Assembly (NCBI GenBank): GCA_029465975.1
Contig: CM055748.1
Coordinates: 8,018,458-8,082,457 of the forward strand
Direction of reading: 5' to 3'
Length of the DNA: 64,000 nt
DNA from: Dallia pectoralis
Taxonomy: Eukaryota > Chordata > Actinopteri > Esociformes > Umbridae
Under the pieces are notes generated by a model. It searched no databases and had not been told where the DNA came from. It worked only from the letters and a program-made list of their open reading frames with translations. A program made the translations under genes and the position numbers. Positions 48,938-59,346 of this stretch are shown in pieces. Every line of letters starts with the position of its first letter. The first letter of the stretch is position 1.

Positions 48938-51089
48938 TATGAAAACTACTATACTATACTATGTGCATGTGAATAAAATGTAAATGAAATCGGTTAAGTG
49001 TAATTAAGGCTAAAGCACAATTTTGAGAAAGGATGAAAAGGTATCTTCGTTTTTTTTGGTGCACTTTCTACATTTCTCAGGCAGGCAGTTTCAAAGGAGA
49101 GGACCATTACCCATAACCCACTTTAAATAATGGCAGTGTATCTGATGCTGTGATGAAAGTCTTTTGTTTCCAAACGCAAATTAGACTCTATCAAATATCA
49201 GGAGATTTTAGGTCGCCGATTTATGTCGTACTGCCTGGATAATCAAGCTTTTACAATGGCTAGGACAGTTACCTAACATAAAGTGAATTTAAAAACTGTG
49301 GGGTGAGCTGAAGACGAGAGTACACAAGGGGTTGGACGGATCTGGAGACGTTCTGCATGGTTGATGGTCTCTGAGCGCTTTTTATGTGTTCTCTGATATG
49401 ATTAAACATCATAGGAGGAGATTTAGTGCTGTTCTTGGAAAGAAGATACATGATAAGGTAATAAAATGTATATAATGGGTAGCCAACATTTTAAGAAAAT
49501 GTCATTTTTATTGATTCCCCCCGAAAATGTTTCTTCAAGCAACTTCAATTATAGGTTAGATGTAAATGTAATGATAGGACATGAGTTTTCATACAATTAC
49601 ATTACATTATCATTGCATTTCTGCTTATCTTTATTGAGCCAATCATTTTAGAGTGCACTGTTTGTGCCCAAATGTAATCCTATCAAAATTAATTTTCAGT
49701 TACTAATTTAAAAAGTACAGAAACGGAACTGCTGTTGAATCAAAGCAAATTTGTCTACTCTAGGCACTAATATTTTTTAGTTGAGAAACAGGCCTGATTA
49801 AAGCCGTGGGCCTCCATTTGAATAACATTGACCATGGTCTGGACATGGTGCCTTGCACACATGATTTGGGTTTCAGAAAGTCTTGGGTTGGGAATGAATC
49901 TCAAGGAGTCTGGTTTTGATCACTAATGGAGAGGGAGAAGAGCTCATGTAGATATTCACAGTATGTTATCAGGACCATCTCCACGTAGGGAGGACGAGAT
50001 CTCCATGCTATCCTGTAGGCTATGGTCTTATAATGGATGCTTCAAATGGTCCACAGTTGAGAGTTCGAAGGAACGAGGCGACAAAGGAGAACTTGGGGAT
50101 GTCGAAAACGTTTTGATTCGTTGGTAGCTAATCCTCGAGTCTGTAGGATCACAGTATGGTGACTGATAATAATTACTCATTTTGGGAACTGACAGTTGTG
50201 CCTCAAATCAAGGGATGCTCCCAGTCCTACCTTTAGAGAAAATAAAATGACTGATAATATGCAGATAACTATCTGTTAATAACTTTTTTTAGGTTACCAT
50301 TGCCAGACGTTAGCGTTGTTATTGCTTTCCCCCTCGCTAGATTTTCTGGATACTGTACATCATTAGACACCACATTAGAGACACACCATTATATTTTACT
50401 CCAGGCCATCGTGATAAAATAATAACAGTTGCATTTACATTAACACAAAATAATATGTGTGATGTGTCGCTTAAAATATAGCTCCGTGGTGTACTGTATG
50501 CTAATAGAAATACCCCTTAGGGGTTGTGTTTGCAATTTCTCACAACATGAAGAGCTTACATAAAACCATTTCCCCTAACCGATCTTCATTATTTTTTTCT
50601 TTTTGCTGTACTCATAACACTATTGATTGATTCAAGAGCTGAGAATTTTCAATTTGCACAGTTTCAAACTCGTCCTTGGGGACAGTCGAAAATGAGCGAT
50701 GACAGCTTCAAAGAAAATCTGCTGCTGAACGCATTTTGTCCGTGTTTTCTGAAAGCTGTACCTGTCTGTTACTCTGAAAACACAAGTAAAACGTTAGGAT
50801 TGAATCGAAATGCCAGAGTCAGACTGCGCCTATTCCCATAACAAACCGGTAGAGGTTCTTGGATGAGGTCGTGGTTTGGAGTAGGATTAGAAATGCAATG
50901 GGAAGTGTATATCAACGTATGTTAGAGTGATGGGCTATAAAAGCATCTGACAGGCCTATATATATATATATAGTTACACGTACATTCAGGAGGAACTAAT
51001 TGCTCCCCACGCTCTACTCAAAATACCAAATCTGTTTTTATCATTAAGATGTTGAGGGTAATGAAGGGCATGACGTAATAACTGGACCA
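48938..51089. other. Intergenic DNA, unassigned
   Basis: No recognisable gene. The part at 49800-50160 has a more even composition and may be old repeat. (TA)n of modest length near 50960. Confidence 0.4.
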
Positions 51090-51718
51090 AACTGAGCCTT
51101 ATGTCCAGAAACTCTGAGCCTTAAGTCCAGAAACTCTGAGCCTTAAGTCCAGAAACTCTGAGCCTTATGTCCAGAAACTCTGAGCCTTAAGTCCAGAAAC
51201 TCTGAGCCTTATGACCAGAAACTCTGAGCCTTAAGTCCAGAATCTCTGAGCCTTAAGTCCAGAAACTCTGAGCCTTAAGTCCAGAAACTCTGAGCCTTAA
51301 GTCCAGAAACTCTGAGCCTTAAGTCCAGAAACCCTGAGCCTTATGTCCAGAAACTCTGAGCCTTAAGTCCAGAAACTCTGAGCCTTATGTCCAGAAACTC
51401 TGAGCCTTAAGTCCAGAAACTCTGAGCCTTATGTCCAGAAACTCTGAGCCTTAAGTCCAGAAACTCTGAGCCTTATGTACAGAAACTCTGAGCCTTATGT
51501 CCAGAAACTCTGAGCCTTAAGTCCAGAAACTCTGAGCCTTATGTCCAGAAACTCTGAGCCTTAAGTCCAGAAACTCTGAGCCTTATGTCCAGAAACTCTG
51601 AGCCTTATGTCCAGAAACTCCTTATGTCCAGAAACTCTGAGCCTTATGTCCAGAAACTCTGAGCCTTATGTCTAAAATCTCTGAGCCTTATGTCCAGAAA
51701 CTCTGAGCCTTATGTTAA
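51090..51718. repeat. 22-bp minisatellite with two alternating variants
   Basis: About 28 copies of CTGAGCCTTAAGTCCAGAAA plus CT (22 bp), differing mainly in TTAAG versus TTATG. In the middle the two variants alternate, giving a 44-bp dimer; at the right end only TTATG copies remain. One copy near 51615 has an internal deletion. Lies 136 bp from the full-length Rex3. Confidence 0.95.
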
Positions 51719-51895
51719 CTCTCCTTCTGTCATGGCATTAAGGTAAGACCATCATCTTTAATGTAAGATGTGTGTGTTTGGGTATTTTAATACGCCTAAA
51801 CCTGGCTAAAACCGATTTGGGTGAAGTAGTGCATAGCAACTATGTGAAACTATGTTTCTTAATTATCTCTCATCTCATCTCTCATCTTCAACCGC

Positions 51896-52702
51896 TTATC
51901 CGGGGTCGGGTCGCGGGGGTAGCAGCTCTAGCAGGGGACCCCAAACTTCCCTTTCCCGGGCAACATTAGCCAGCTCTGACTGGGGAATCCCGAGGCGTTC
52001 CCAGGCCAGTGTGGAGATATAATCTCTCCACCTAGTCCTGGGTCTTCCCCGAGGTCTCCTCCCAGCTGGACGTGCCTGGAACACCTCTCTAGGGAGGCGC
52101 CCAGGTGGCATTCGTACAAGATGCCCGAACCACCTCAACTGGCTCCTTTCTATGCAAAGGAGCAGCGGCTCTACTCCGAGTTCCTCTCGGATGACTGAGC
52201 TTCTCACCCTATCCCTAAGGGAGAGGCCAGCCACCTTTCTGAGAAAACCCATTTCGGCCGCTTGTACCCGCGATCTAGTTCTTTCGGTCATGACCCAGCT
52301 TTCATGACCATAGGTGAGGGTAGGAACAAAGATTGACCGGTAGATCGAGAGCTTTGCCTTTCGGCTCAGCTCTCTTTTCGTCACAACGGTGCGGTGAAGC
52401 GAATGCAACACCGCCCCCGCTGCTCCGATCCTCCGACCAATCTCCCGCTCCATTGTTCCCTCACTCGCGAACAAGACCCCGAGGTACTTGAACTCCTTCA
52501 CTTGGAGTAAGGACTCATTCCCTACCCGGAGTAGGCACTCCACCGGTTTCCTGCTGAGAGTCATGGCCTCAGATTTAGAGGTGCTAACCCTCATCCCAGC
52601 CGCTTCACACTCGGCTGCGAACCGATCCAGTGAGTGCTGAAGGTCACCGACCGATGAGGCCATCAGGACCACATCATCCGCAAAAAGCAGTGATGTGACC
52701 AT
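51896..52702 (-). pseudogene. Rex3 reverse transcriptase C-terminal part, open frame
   Basis: 268 codons without a stop, starting just before the catalytic FADDV (about 52684) and running through EFKYLGVLF, ELSRKAKLSIYRS and the RWRDYIS region to LLPPRPDPG and a stop. The real reading frame begins further upstream in another frame, so this is an open fragment of a broken polyprotein, not an independent gene. Confidence 0.9.
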
Positions 52703-53595
52703 CAGCCCACCGAACGGGAACCCCTCCCCCCATGACTACGCCTTGATATCCTGTCCATGAATATTACAAACAGGATTGGTGACAAAGCGCAGCCCTGGCG
52801 GAGGCCAACCCCCACCTGGAACGAATCCGACTTACTGCCGAGGACACGGACACAGCTCATGCTTTGAGCGTACAGAGATTGGATGGCCCTGAGAAGAGAC
52901 CCCCTCACCCCATACTCCCGCAGCACCTCCCACAAAAGATCCCGGGGTACCCGGTCATACGCCTTCTCCAGATCCACAAAACACATGTAGACTGGATGGG
53001 CATACTCCCAGGCCCCTCCAGGATCCTTGCGAGAGTAAAGAGCTGGTCCGTGGTTCCCGGCCAGGACGAAAACCGCATTGTTCCTCTTCAATCTGAGGTT
53101 CGACTATTGGCCGAACCCTCCTTTCCAGCACTTTGGAGTACACTTTACCAGGAGGCTGAGGAGTGTGATACCTCTGTAATTGGCACACACTCTCTGGTCC
53201 CCCTTTTTAAGAGGGGAACCACCACCCCGGTCTGCCACTCCTCTGGCACTGTCCCAGACTTCCATGCAATGTTGAAGAGGCGTGTCAACCAAGACAGCCC
53301 TTCCCCACCCAAAGCTTTTAGCATTTCTGGACGAATCTCATCAGTCCCTGGGGCTTTGCCACTGTGGAGTTGTTTGACTACCTCAGCGACTTCCCCCAGG
53401 GAAACTGACGATGACCCTCCATCAGCCTCCAGCTCTGCCTCTGTACTAGAGGGCGTGTAGGTCGGATTCAGGAGCTCCTCAAAATGCTCTTTCCAGCGCC
53501 CGAATCACATCATCAGTTGAGGTCAACAGTGTCCCATCCTTACTGTACACAGCTTGGATGGTTCCCGTTTCCCCTTCTGAGGTGCCGAACGGTTT

Positions 53596-54540
53596 TCAGA
53601 AGCATTTTGGTGCCGACCGAAAGTCCTTCTCCATAGCTTCTCCAAACTTCTCCCACACCCGCTGCTTTGCCTCTGACACGGCAGCGGCTGCAGCCCTTCG
53701 GGCCTGTCGGTACCCTGCAACTGCCTCCGGAGTCCCCAGGGCTAGCATATCCCTGAAGGCCTCCTTCTTCAGTCGGACAGCTTCCCTGACCACCGTGGTC
53801 CACCACGGTGTTCTAGGGTTACCACCCCTTGAGGCACCTAGGACCTTGAGACCACAGCTCACCGCCGCAGCTTCAGCAATAGAAGCTTTGAACATTGCCC
53901 ACTCAGGTTCAATGCCCCCAACCTCCACAGGGATGCCTGAAAAGCTCCGCCGGAGGTGTGAGTTAAAGATCTTTCGGACAGGGGCCTCCTCCAGACGTTC
54001 CCAGTTCACCCGCACTACCCGTTTGGGCTTACCTGGTCTGTCCAAAGTCTTTCCCCACCCTCTGATCCAACTCACTACCAGATGGTGATCAGTTGACAGC
54101 TCTGCCCCTCTCTTCACCCGAGTGTCCAAAACATGCGGCCTTAGATCAGCCGATACGATTACAAAATCGATCATTGACCTTCGGCCTAGGGTGCTCTGGT
54201 ACCATGTACACTTATGCGCCTCCTTATGTTCGAACATGGTGTTTGTTATAGACAATCCATGACTAGCACAGAAGTCCAATAACAAACGACCGCTCGGGTT
54301 TAGATCAGGGAGGCCGTTCCTCCCAATCACGCCTCTCCAGGTGTCTCCATCGTTGCCCACATGTGCGTTGAAGTCACCCAGCAGAATGATGGAGTCCCCT
54401 ACTGGAGCCCTATATAGGACTCCCTTCAGGGTCTCCAAGAAGGCTGAATACTCCGAACTGCTGTTTGGTGCATAAGCACAAACAACAGTCAGAGTTTTCC
54501 CCACCACCCTTAGGCGTAGGGAGGCAAACCTCTCATCCAC
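53596..54540 (-). pseudogene. Rex3 endonuclease domain, open frame fragment
   Basis: 314 codons covering most of the AP-endonuclease-like domain (VCAYAPNSSSEYSAFL, LLGDFNAHVG, MIDFVIVSADLRPHV, STDHHLVVSW) and the linker toward the reverse transcriptase. The N-terminal piece with LGTWNVTSL lies in the neighbouring frame (54510-55085), joined by a frameshift near 54545. Confidence 0.9.
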
Positions 54541-55238
54541 CGGGTAAACTCCAACACCACCGTGCTCAGACGTGGGCTCGTGAGTATCCCCACACCAGCC
54601 CGCCGCCTCTCACCCTGGGCAACTCCAGAGAAGAACAGAGTCCAACCCCTATCCAGGAGTAAGGTTCCAGAGCCACGGTTGTGCGTAGAGGTAAGTCCCA
54701 CCAGATCCAACTGGTATCGCTCCACCTCACGCACAAGTTCTGGCTCCTTCCCCCCCAGTGAGGTGACGTTCCACGTCCCCAAAGCCAGCTTCTGCCGCCC
54801 GGGTCTGATCCGTCGAGACCCCCCACCTTCACTGCCACCCATATGACAGCGCACCCGACCCCTGCGGTTGTTCCTGTGAGTGGTGGGCCCACAGGATGGA
54901 GAGGAGAGAGATGCCACGTATCTCGTTCGGGCTGTGCCCGGCCGGGCTCCGTGGCAAACCCGGCCACCAGACGCTCGCTTTCGAGCCCGCCGTCTGGGCC
55001 TGGCTCCAGACGAGGGCCCTGGGCTTCCTCCAGGCAGGGTCTCGCTCCTTTTTCCTCGATCTTTCATGGGGTCTTGGTGAACCATTCTTAGTCTGGCCCC
55101 TCGCCTGAGACCACTTTGCCTTGGGAAACCCTACCAGGAGCATGAAGCTCCAGACAACCCAGCCCTCAGGTTCATAGGGGCACACAAACCTCTCCACCAC
55201 GTTAAGGTGATGATTCCCGGGGAGGGTTTCTTAATTAT

Positions 55239-56640
55239 TTGGAGGGAAATCAATGAAACCCAGGCGGCTAAGGAGTTCCTCTGTGATAAAGCTATTCAAC
55301 AAAAGCCATTTTAACCCAACCTGGTATGAAGTACAAACGAACGGTATTACTTTGAGATAAACCCTCAAACGCAGGTATTGCTCTCTGGTGCAGTATATTA
55401 TACACAATTGACTTTGAATTTAAAGCAGGGTGAAGGTTTTTGAACAAGCTTTAGAAAAAGCCTTTTATATATACTATTGGACTAATATATCATTAATACT
55501 TATTCATGCTACTGTTAACTAGTAACTCAAAATGAAATGAATTTAACTTATCGAAATTTGGCTTGTTCATTCTTAAAAGTACAGAATTGATGACAGGGTC
55601 AATTATCTATAAACTATGCCACATTGCTTCTAAGTGGGCAGTGGGCAATTGTAATACAACCTCATCCTTCTGTATTTGAATGTCATTGAGAACGCTGTCT
55701 TTCATCGCCTTGAATAATAACCTAGAAATGAATACAGCAGCCAGGTTGCTACATTAGTCTTACTTATACACATTACTCGGCTGTCCTATGAACAAACCAC
55801 TGAGTATTGTAAATGTAAAGGACACATCTGTCCACAGATGCTTATATATAGAGCTAGCATATATATTATTAAAGCATAGATTTCCATATTGGTTTTGTTT
55901 ATAAGATGAATATTAATAACAACACACGTAACTAAACATTTGTGTATAGAGTGGTTATGGCATGTTACCTGTGCAGACTGATGCATAGCTGGCGTGCCGT
56001 AGTAATTTAACAGAAACGCCACCTGTCAGTCAGGACCCGTCTCTCCTAGACCAACCAATATCTGGCAATCTAGTAGCTGCGTATTGATGCAGTCGATCAG
56101 AGGGGAGATTGTCCGGCCCGGGCTGATTCATGGGAGCAATAAATTACCTTGCAGCGGGAGACGCCGTGGATAAATCTCAGTCCCCCGCATTTGATTTTAA
56201 GCTTACTATAGAGGAAGTGGGAAAAGGGATGGAGGTCGCGGGGGGATGAATACAGTCGTCAGGGAGAAGGTAATGACTCCTAACCCTGGCAGGCAGAAAA
56301 CCGACATAACGTAACCAAACAGTTTCACCAATTTCAGTTTCTACGACAGATGAAACGCTTGGTAGAGTAACGGTCGGGAGAAGCATCCGGTCGTTCTGCT
56401 CAGTCCCTTCAGTTAGGACCGGGACAATGAACGTGTTAGGATCAAAAGAACAATTTGAGAAGCGGGACACTCCCGGAAGGAAAACAGGTAGTGTGTTTTC
56501 AAGTGGTCAAAAGGATCGATATAGTAGCACAGAGTTTGGCCTGGTTCAGCTCCATATTGTCCCCCAGTCTGATAGCTGTTCTTCTTGCATACTATTACGA
56601 GGTGGTCTATGTTGGTGTTCTATAGGATAACAAGTCACCC
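55239..56640. other. Intergenic DNA, unassigned
   Basis: AT-rich up to about 56030, then a GC-richer patch (56090-56470) with no recognised coding motif. Confidence 0.4.
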
Positions 56641-56650
56641 AGACACAGCA

Positions 56651-56845
56651 GACACAGGTACCCACAGAATCATCCTCGCACGGGGCAGGTTCTGCAGACA
56701 CAGGCACCCACAGAATCATCCTTGCACGGGGCAGGTTCTGCAGACACAGGCAACCACAGAATCATCCTCCCACGGGGCAGGTTCTGCAGACACAGGTACC
56801 CACAGAATCATCCTCTCACGGGGCAGGTTCTGCAGACACAGGTCT
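56651..56845. repeat. 46-bp minisatellite, four copies
   Basis: GACACAGGTACCCACAGAAT units spaced 46 bp from 56651, sharing the CACGGGGCAGGTTCTGCA core, with single-base variants (GCAACC, CCTCTC). Confidence 0.92.
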
Positions 56846-57949
56846 AGCCTAGTCTACAGGACGTAACAAACAATCAAGGTCAGTTGATTTCTAGGGTCAA
56901 CATTTCAGCGTGTAAAAACACAGTGGACAAGACCATGAAACCCCGTTTGTTGGTTGCACTCTGTGCACTTTGCATAAAACGCATATGATCTGACGAGAAG
57001 GTGTGAATATCTTCCAGTTTACAGCATTCTTTCTCCTGGGGATTGCGCTCATCTCTTATCTGACTTCAATTGGATTATACCTACTAGTCCTCATTCTACG
57101 ATCTTCGTGAGTGACCATGTAAAGAGAGTATACACTTCTCCCCGTGTACACGTGATCGCAATACGAATATGCAATTTACTGTATCAAGCTGCACGTTTGG
57201 TACACATTAAAAGAAGGCTTGGCCACTCCATCAGCCATAGTAATGAATACAGCGTGTACCTGTCTCAACTACAGTTGATATCCGTGGACACTGTGAAGAT
57301 TAAGAGGGCAGTGTGCAATGCTAACTGAAGACAATGTTGGAATATGGCATATACCTCGTGTGTGTGCATGTGTGCATGTGTGCATACATTACTCCGCAGT
57401 CTGGCAATGGGGAATAGTGTTACAAGTCACAACATTAACCTGATCTGGGATCCAGGGCTGAAGTGGGATTGATAATTAATTGGATTCAGTGAGTCTAGCG
57501 ACGCTCCAAACAGCACAATAAACAGCACATTATGGAACATGACAAAACGAACCTCAGCTCACGTTTAGATACCCCCCATTCACTTAGATACCCCCCCAAT
57601 AATGCGTTTTCCACACAACTACGGATAAGACGACTAGTCAATCAACGGCCACAACCCAGTTAACATTAGATATGGCGTATCCGGTGACAAATCACTTCAG
57701 TCGCTACTATAGATGAATCATATCTATTTAACGCACGAGCCGCCAAACAATGAGAGGGTGAACGGGTCACTAGAATCAGATACTGCTGAGGTTTGACAGG
57801 GAGAAGTGATGCGTATAAACATGTACTTACTAATACACTATGAGTAACCCAATCCAGGTGACCCGCTCAATCATTTAGCATGTGTACACCCCAGATCATG
57901 TGATCAATTATTGCACCTGTCTCCAGAGTGAAGGACTCTCGTGTTACAC

Positions 57950-57992
<43 letters not shown>

Positions 57993-58106
57993 GCGGCTCC
58001 CGGGCGGTTCTCTGCGTTGGGCGAACAGGACCAGGAAGAACGAGAGGAGGCAACTGAATCCGTGTCTTAAATCAAACCCAGGATTTGTGCAAACATGACT
58101 AAGGAC
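56846..58106. other. Intergenic DNA with a CA microsatellite
   Basis: (CA)n at 57951-57990 directly followed by the GC-rich GGGCGGCTCCCGGGCGG. Otherwise unassigned. Confidence 0.5.
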
Positions 58107-58891
58107 TTTATTACCAAACCATTTCCCCGGTAATATCCACAAATAAAAGTGATCTCTTTATATATATTCACATTGTATAATTGTCATGGTGTGACAAAAT
58201 TCTCTTTTGAATTGTTCAGCTCTTCCTATGCTTGTCACAGACCAGTCCCATGCAGTCACTGGATAGGTTGAAAAACGTAGTAACAATCCGATTGGATCGT
58301 GTAGATGGCATGGGCCGGCCAGCTTCAGCTCCATTCATCTCATTGGCTGCTCTTGTTGTCAGTAAACTGTTGGCTGCCCAATCATTGATTTGATCACACT
58401 GCGACATAAAAAAAAATCTGAAATGAAGAAAGCATTATCCTCCAGTGGAGTGCTGCTCCTCTTCTTGTTTTTCAACGTTTTCCTATTTTTATATATAATA
58501 ATAATCACTATAATTGTCCTTGATATAAATTCAATAGTTTTTTTTTCTCTGTCAAATTTAAATAAAGTATTTTGGCAATCTCCATACGGTGTCGTTTGGA
58601 ATAAAAGAATACTCGAGTGGAAAATAAATCTCAGAGCCCAGATGAGGAAAGGGAGAGGGAACAAACGAAAGCAATCGGAAAAAGGGCGGAAAAAGAAAGA
58701 AAGGAGAGAAGAAAGAAAGAAGATAAGAAAGTTACGCATCCACTTGGGAGTCAGAAAGATATATACATAACATAAGTGGTTGCTGACGTGTCCATCACCA
58801 TCAACCTGTGAAATCTCTCACTCTCTCTCTCTCTCTGCAGTGCCGTAGTACAGTAGTCTTAGCAGTGGCGTGTGGAAGGACCCTCCTTGTG
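58107..58891 (-). other. dscam: Putative dscam 3' UTR
   Basis: Begins after the dscam stop at 58892. The first plausible poly(A) signal on the - strand is AATAAA (58107-58112), about 785 nt downstream. A (CT)n tract lies at 58820-58838 (+ strand). Extent inferred only. Confidence 0.4.
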
Positions 58892-59346
58892 TTATACCAG
58901 TGTGTAGGACTTTGCGTAGGGGTTGTTGCTCTGTTTTAGGTGTCCTCTGGAGTCTAGCAGGGATTCCTGTGAGCTGCTGAGCTTGGCACCCTGCGCCTGG
59001 GCAAGATCCGCAGGCTCACGGCTGGTGGATTCACGGCTGGGGGGCTCACGGCTGGGGGGCTCACGGCAGGGGGGCTCACGGCAGGGGGGCTCACGCTGAG
59101 GCAGTGTGGAGGCGGTTCCTGGCTGCCACTGCTGCACCTCACCAGATGTGGGAACCTCCATGGGTGTGGGCTCCAGGAGCGGGGGCCGTTTCAGAGTGCG
59201 ACTCTTCTGGGGCTCCAGACACGCCTGGCCCAACGCCCCCGCGTCCCCTCCTCCTCCTTCTCTTCCCCCGTTCCCCCGGCCTCCGGAGCCGCGGTTTAAC
59301 AGGAAGTCCATGCGCAGGTACGGGGGAAGGTGCACCAGCTCTCCTC
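58892..59346 (-). CDS. dscam: dscam terminal coding exon
   Basis: Acceptor CTGCAG at 59347-59352 (read on -), then GELVHLPPYLRMDFLLNRG, LGQACLEPQKSRTLKRPP, WQPGTASTLPQRE, a REPP-type repeat block (about 59012-59097), KLSSSQESLLDSRGHLKQ and NNPYAKSYTLV, stop TAA at 58892-58894. The end T-L-V fits a class I PDZ ligand. The repeat block has no counterpart in the mammalian tail as I recall it. 455 nt, phase 1 in. Confidence 0.95.

Larger units (their letters stand above)
51854..55238 (-). mobile_element. Rex3 LINE, full length, with 13-bp target-site duplication
   Basis: A 3359-bp element (51867-55225) between perfect repeats GTTTCTTAATTAT at 51854-51866 and 55226-55238. On the - strand: 5' UTR, an apurinic-type endonuclease (LGTWNVTSL near 54760, GDFNAHVGNDGDTW near 54360, STDHHLVVSW near 54085), reverse transcriptase (FVDLEKAYDRVP near 53000, LRQGCALSP, FADDVVLMAS near 52684) and the Rex3 C-terminal domain, then a GATGA tail. 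Two stretches that I recall as the usual Rex3 PCR primer sites match at 52776-52797 and 53218-53237. The reading frame is broken by several frameshifts (near 54545, 53590, 53100 and 52715), so the copy is structurally complete but inactive. Confidence 0.95.

Noticed and set aside
53558..54088. Open frames on the + strand across the Rex3 element (up to 198 codons)
   Set aside because: Antisense shadows of the GC-rich Rex3 coding sequence.
58359..58770. Overlapping 126-codon frames on both strands downstream of dscam
   Set aside because: AT- and A/G-rich low-complexity translation with no recognisable domain; lies in the likely dscam 3' UTR.
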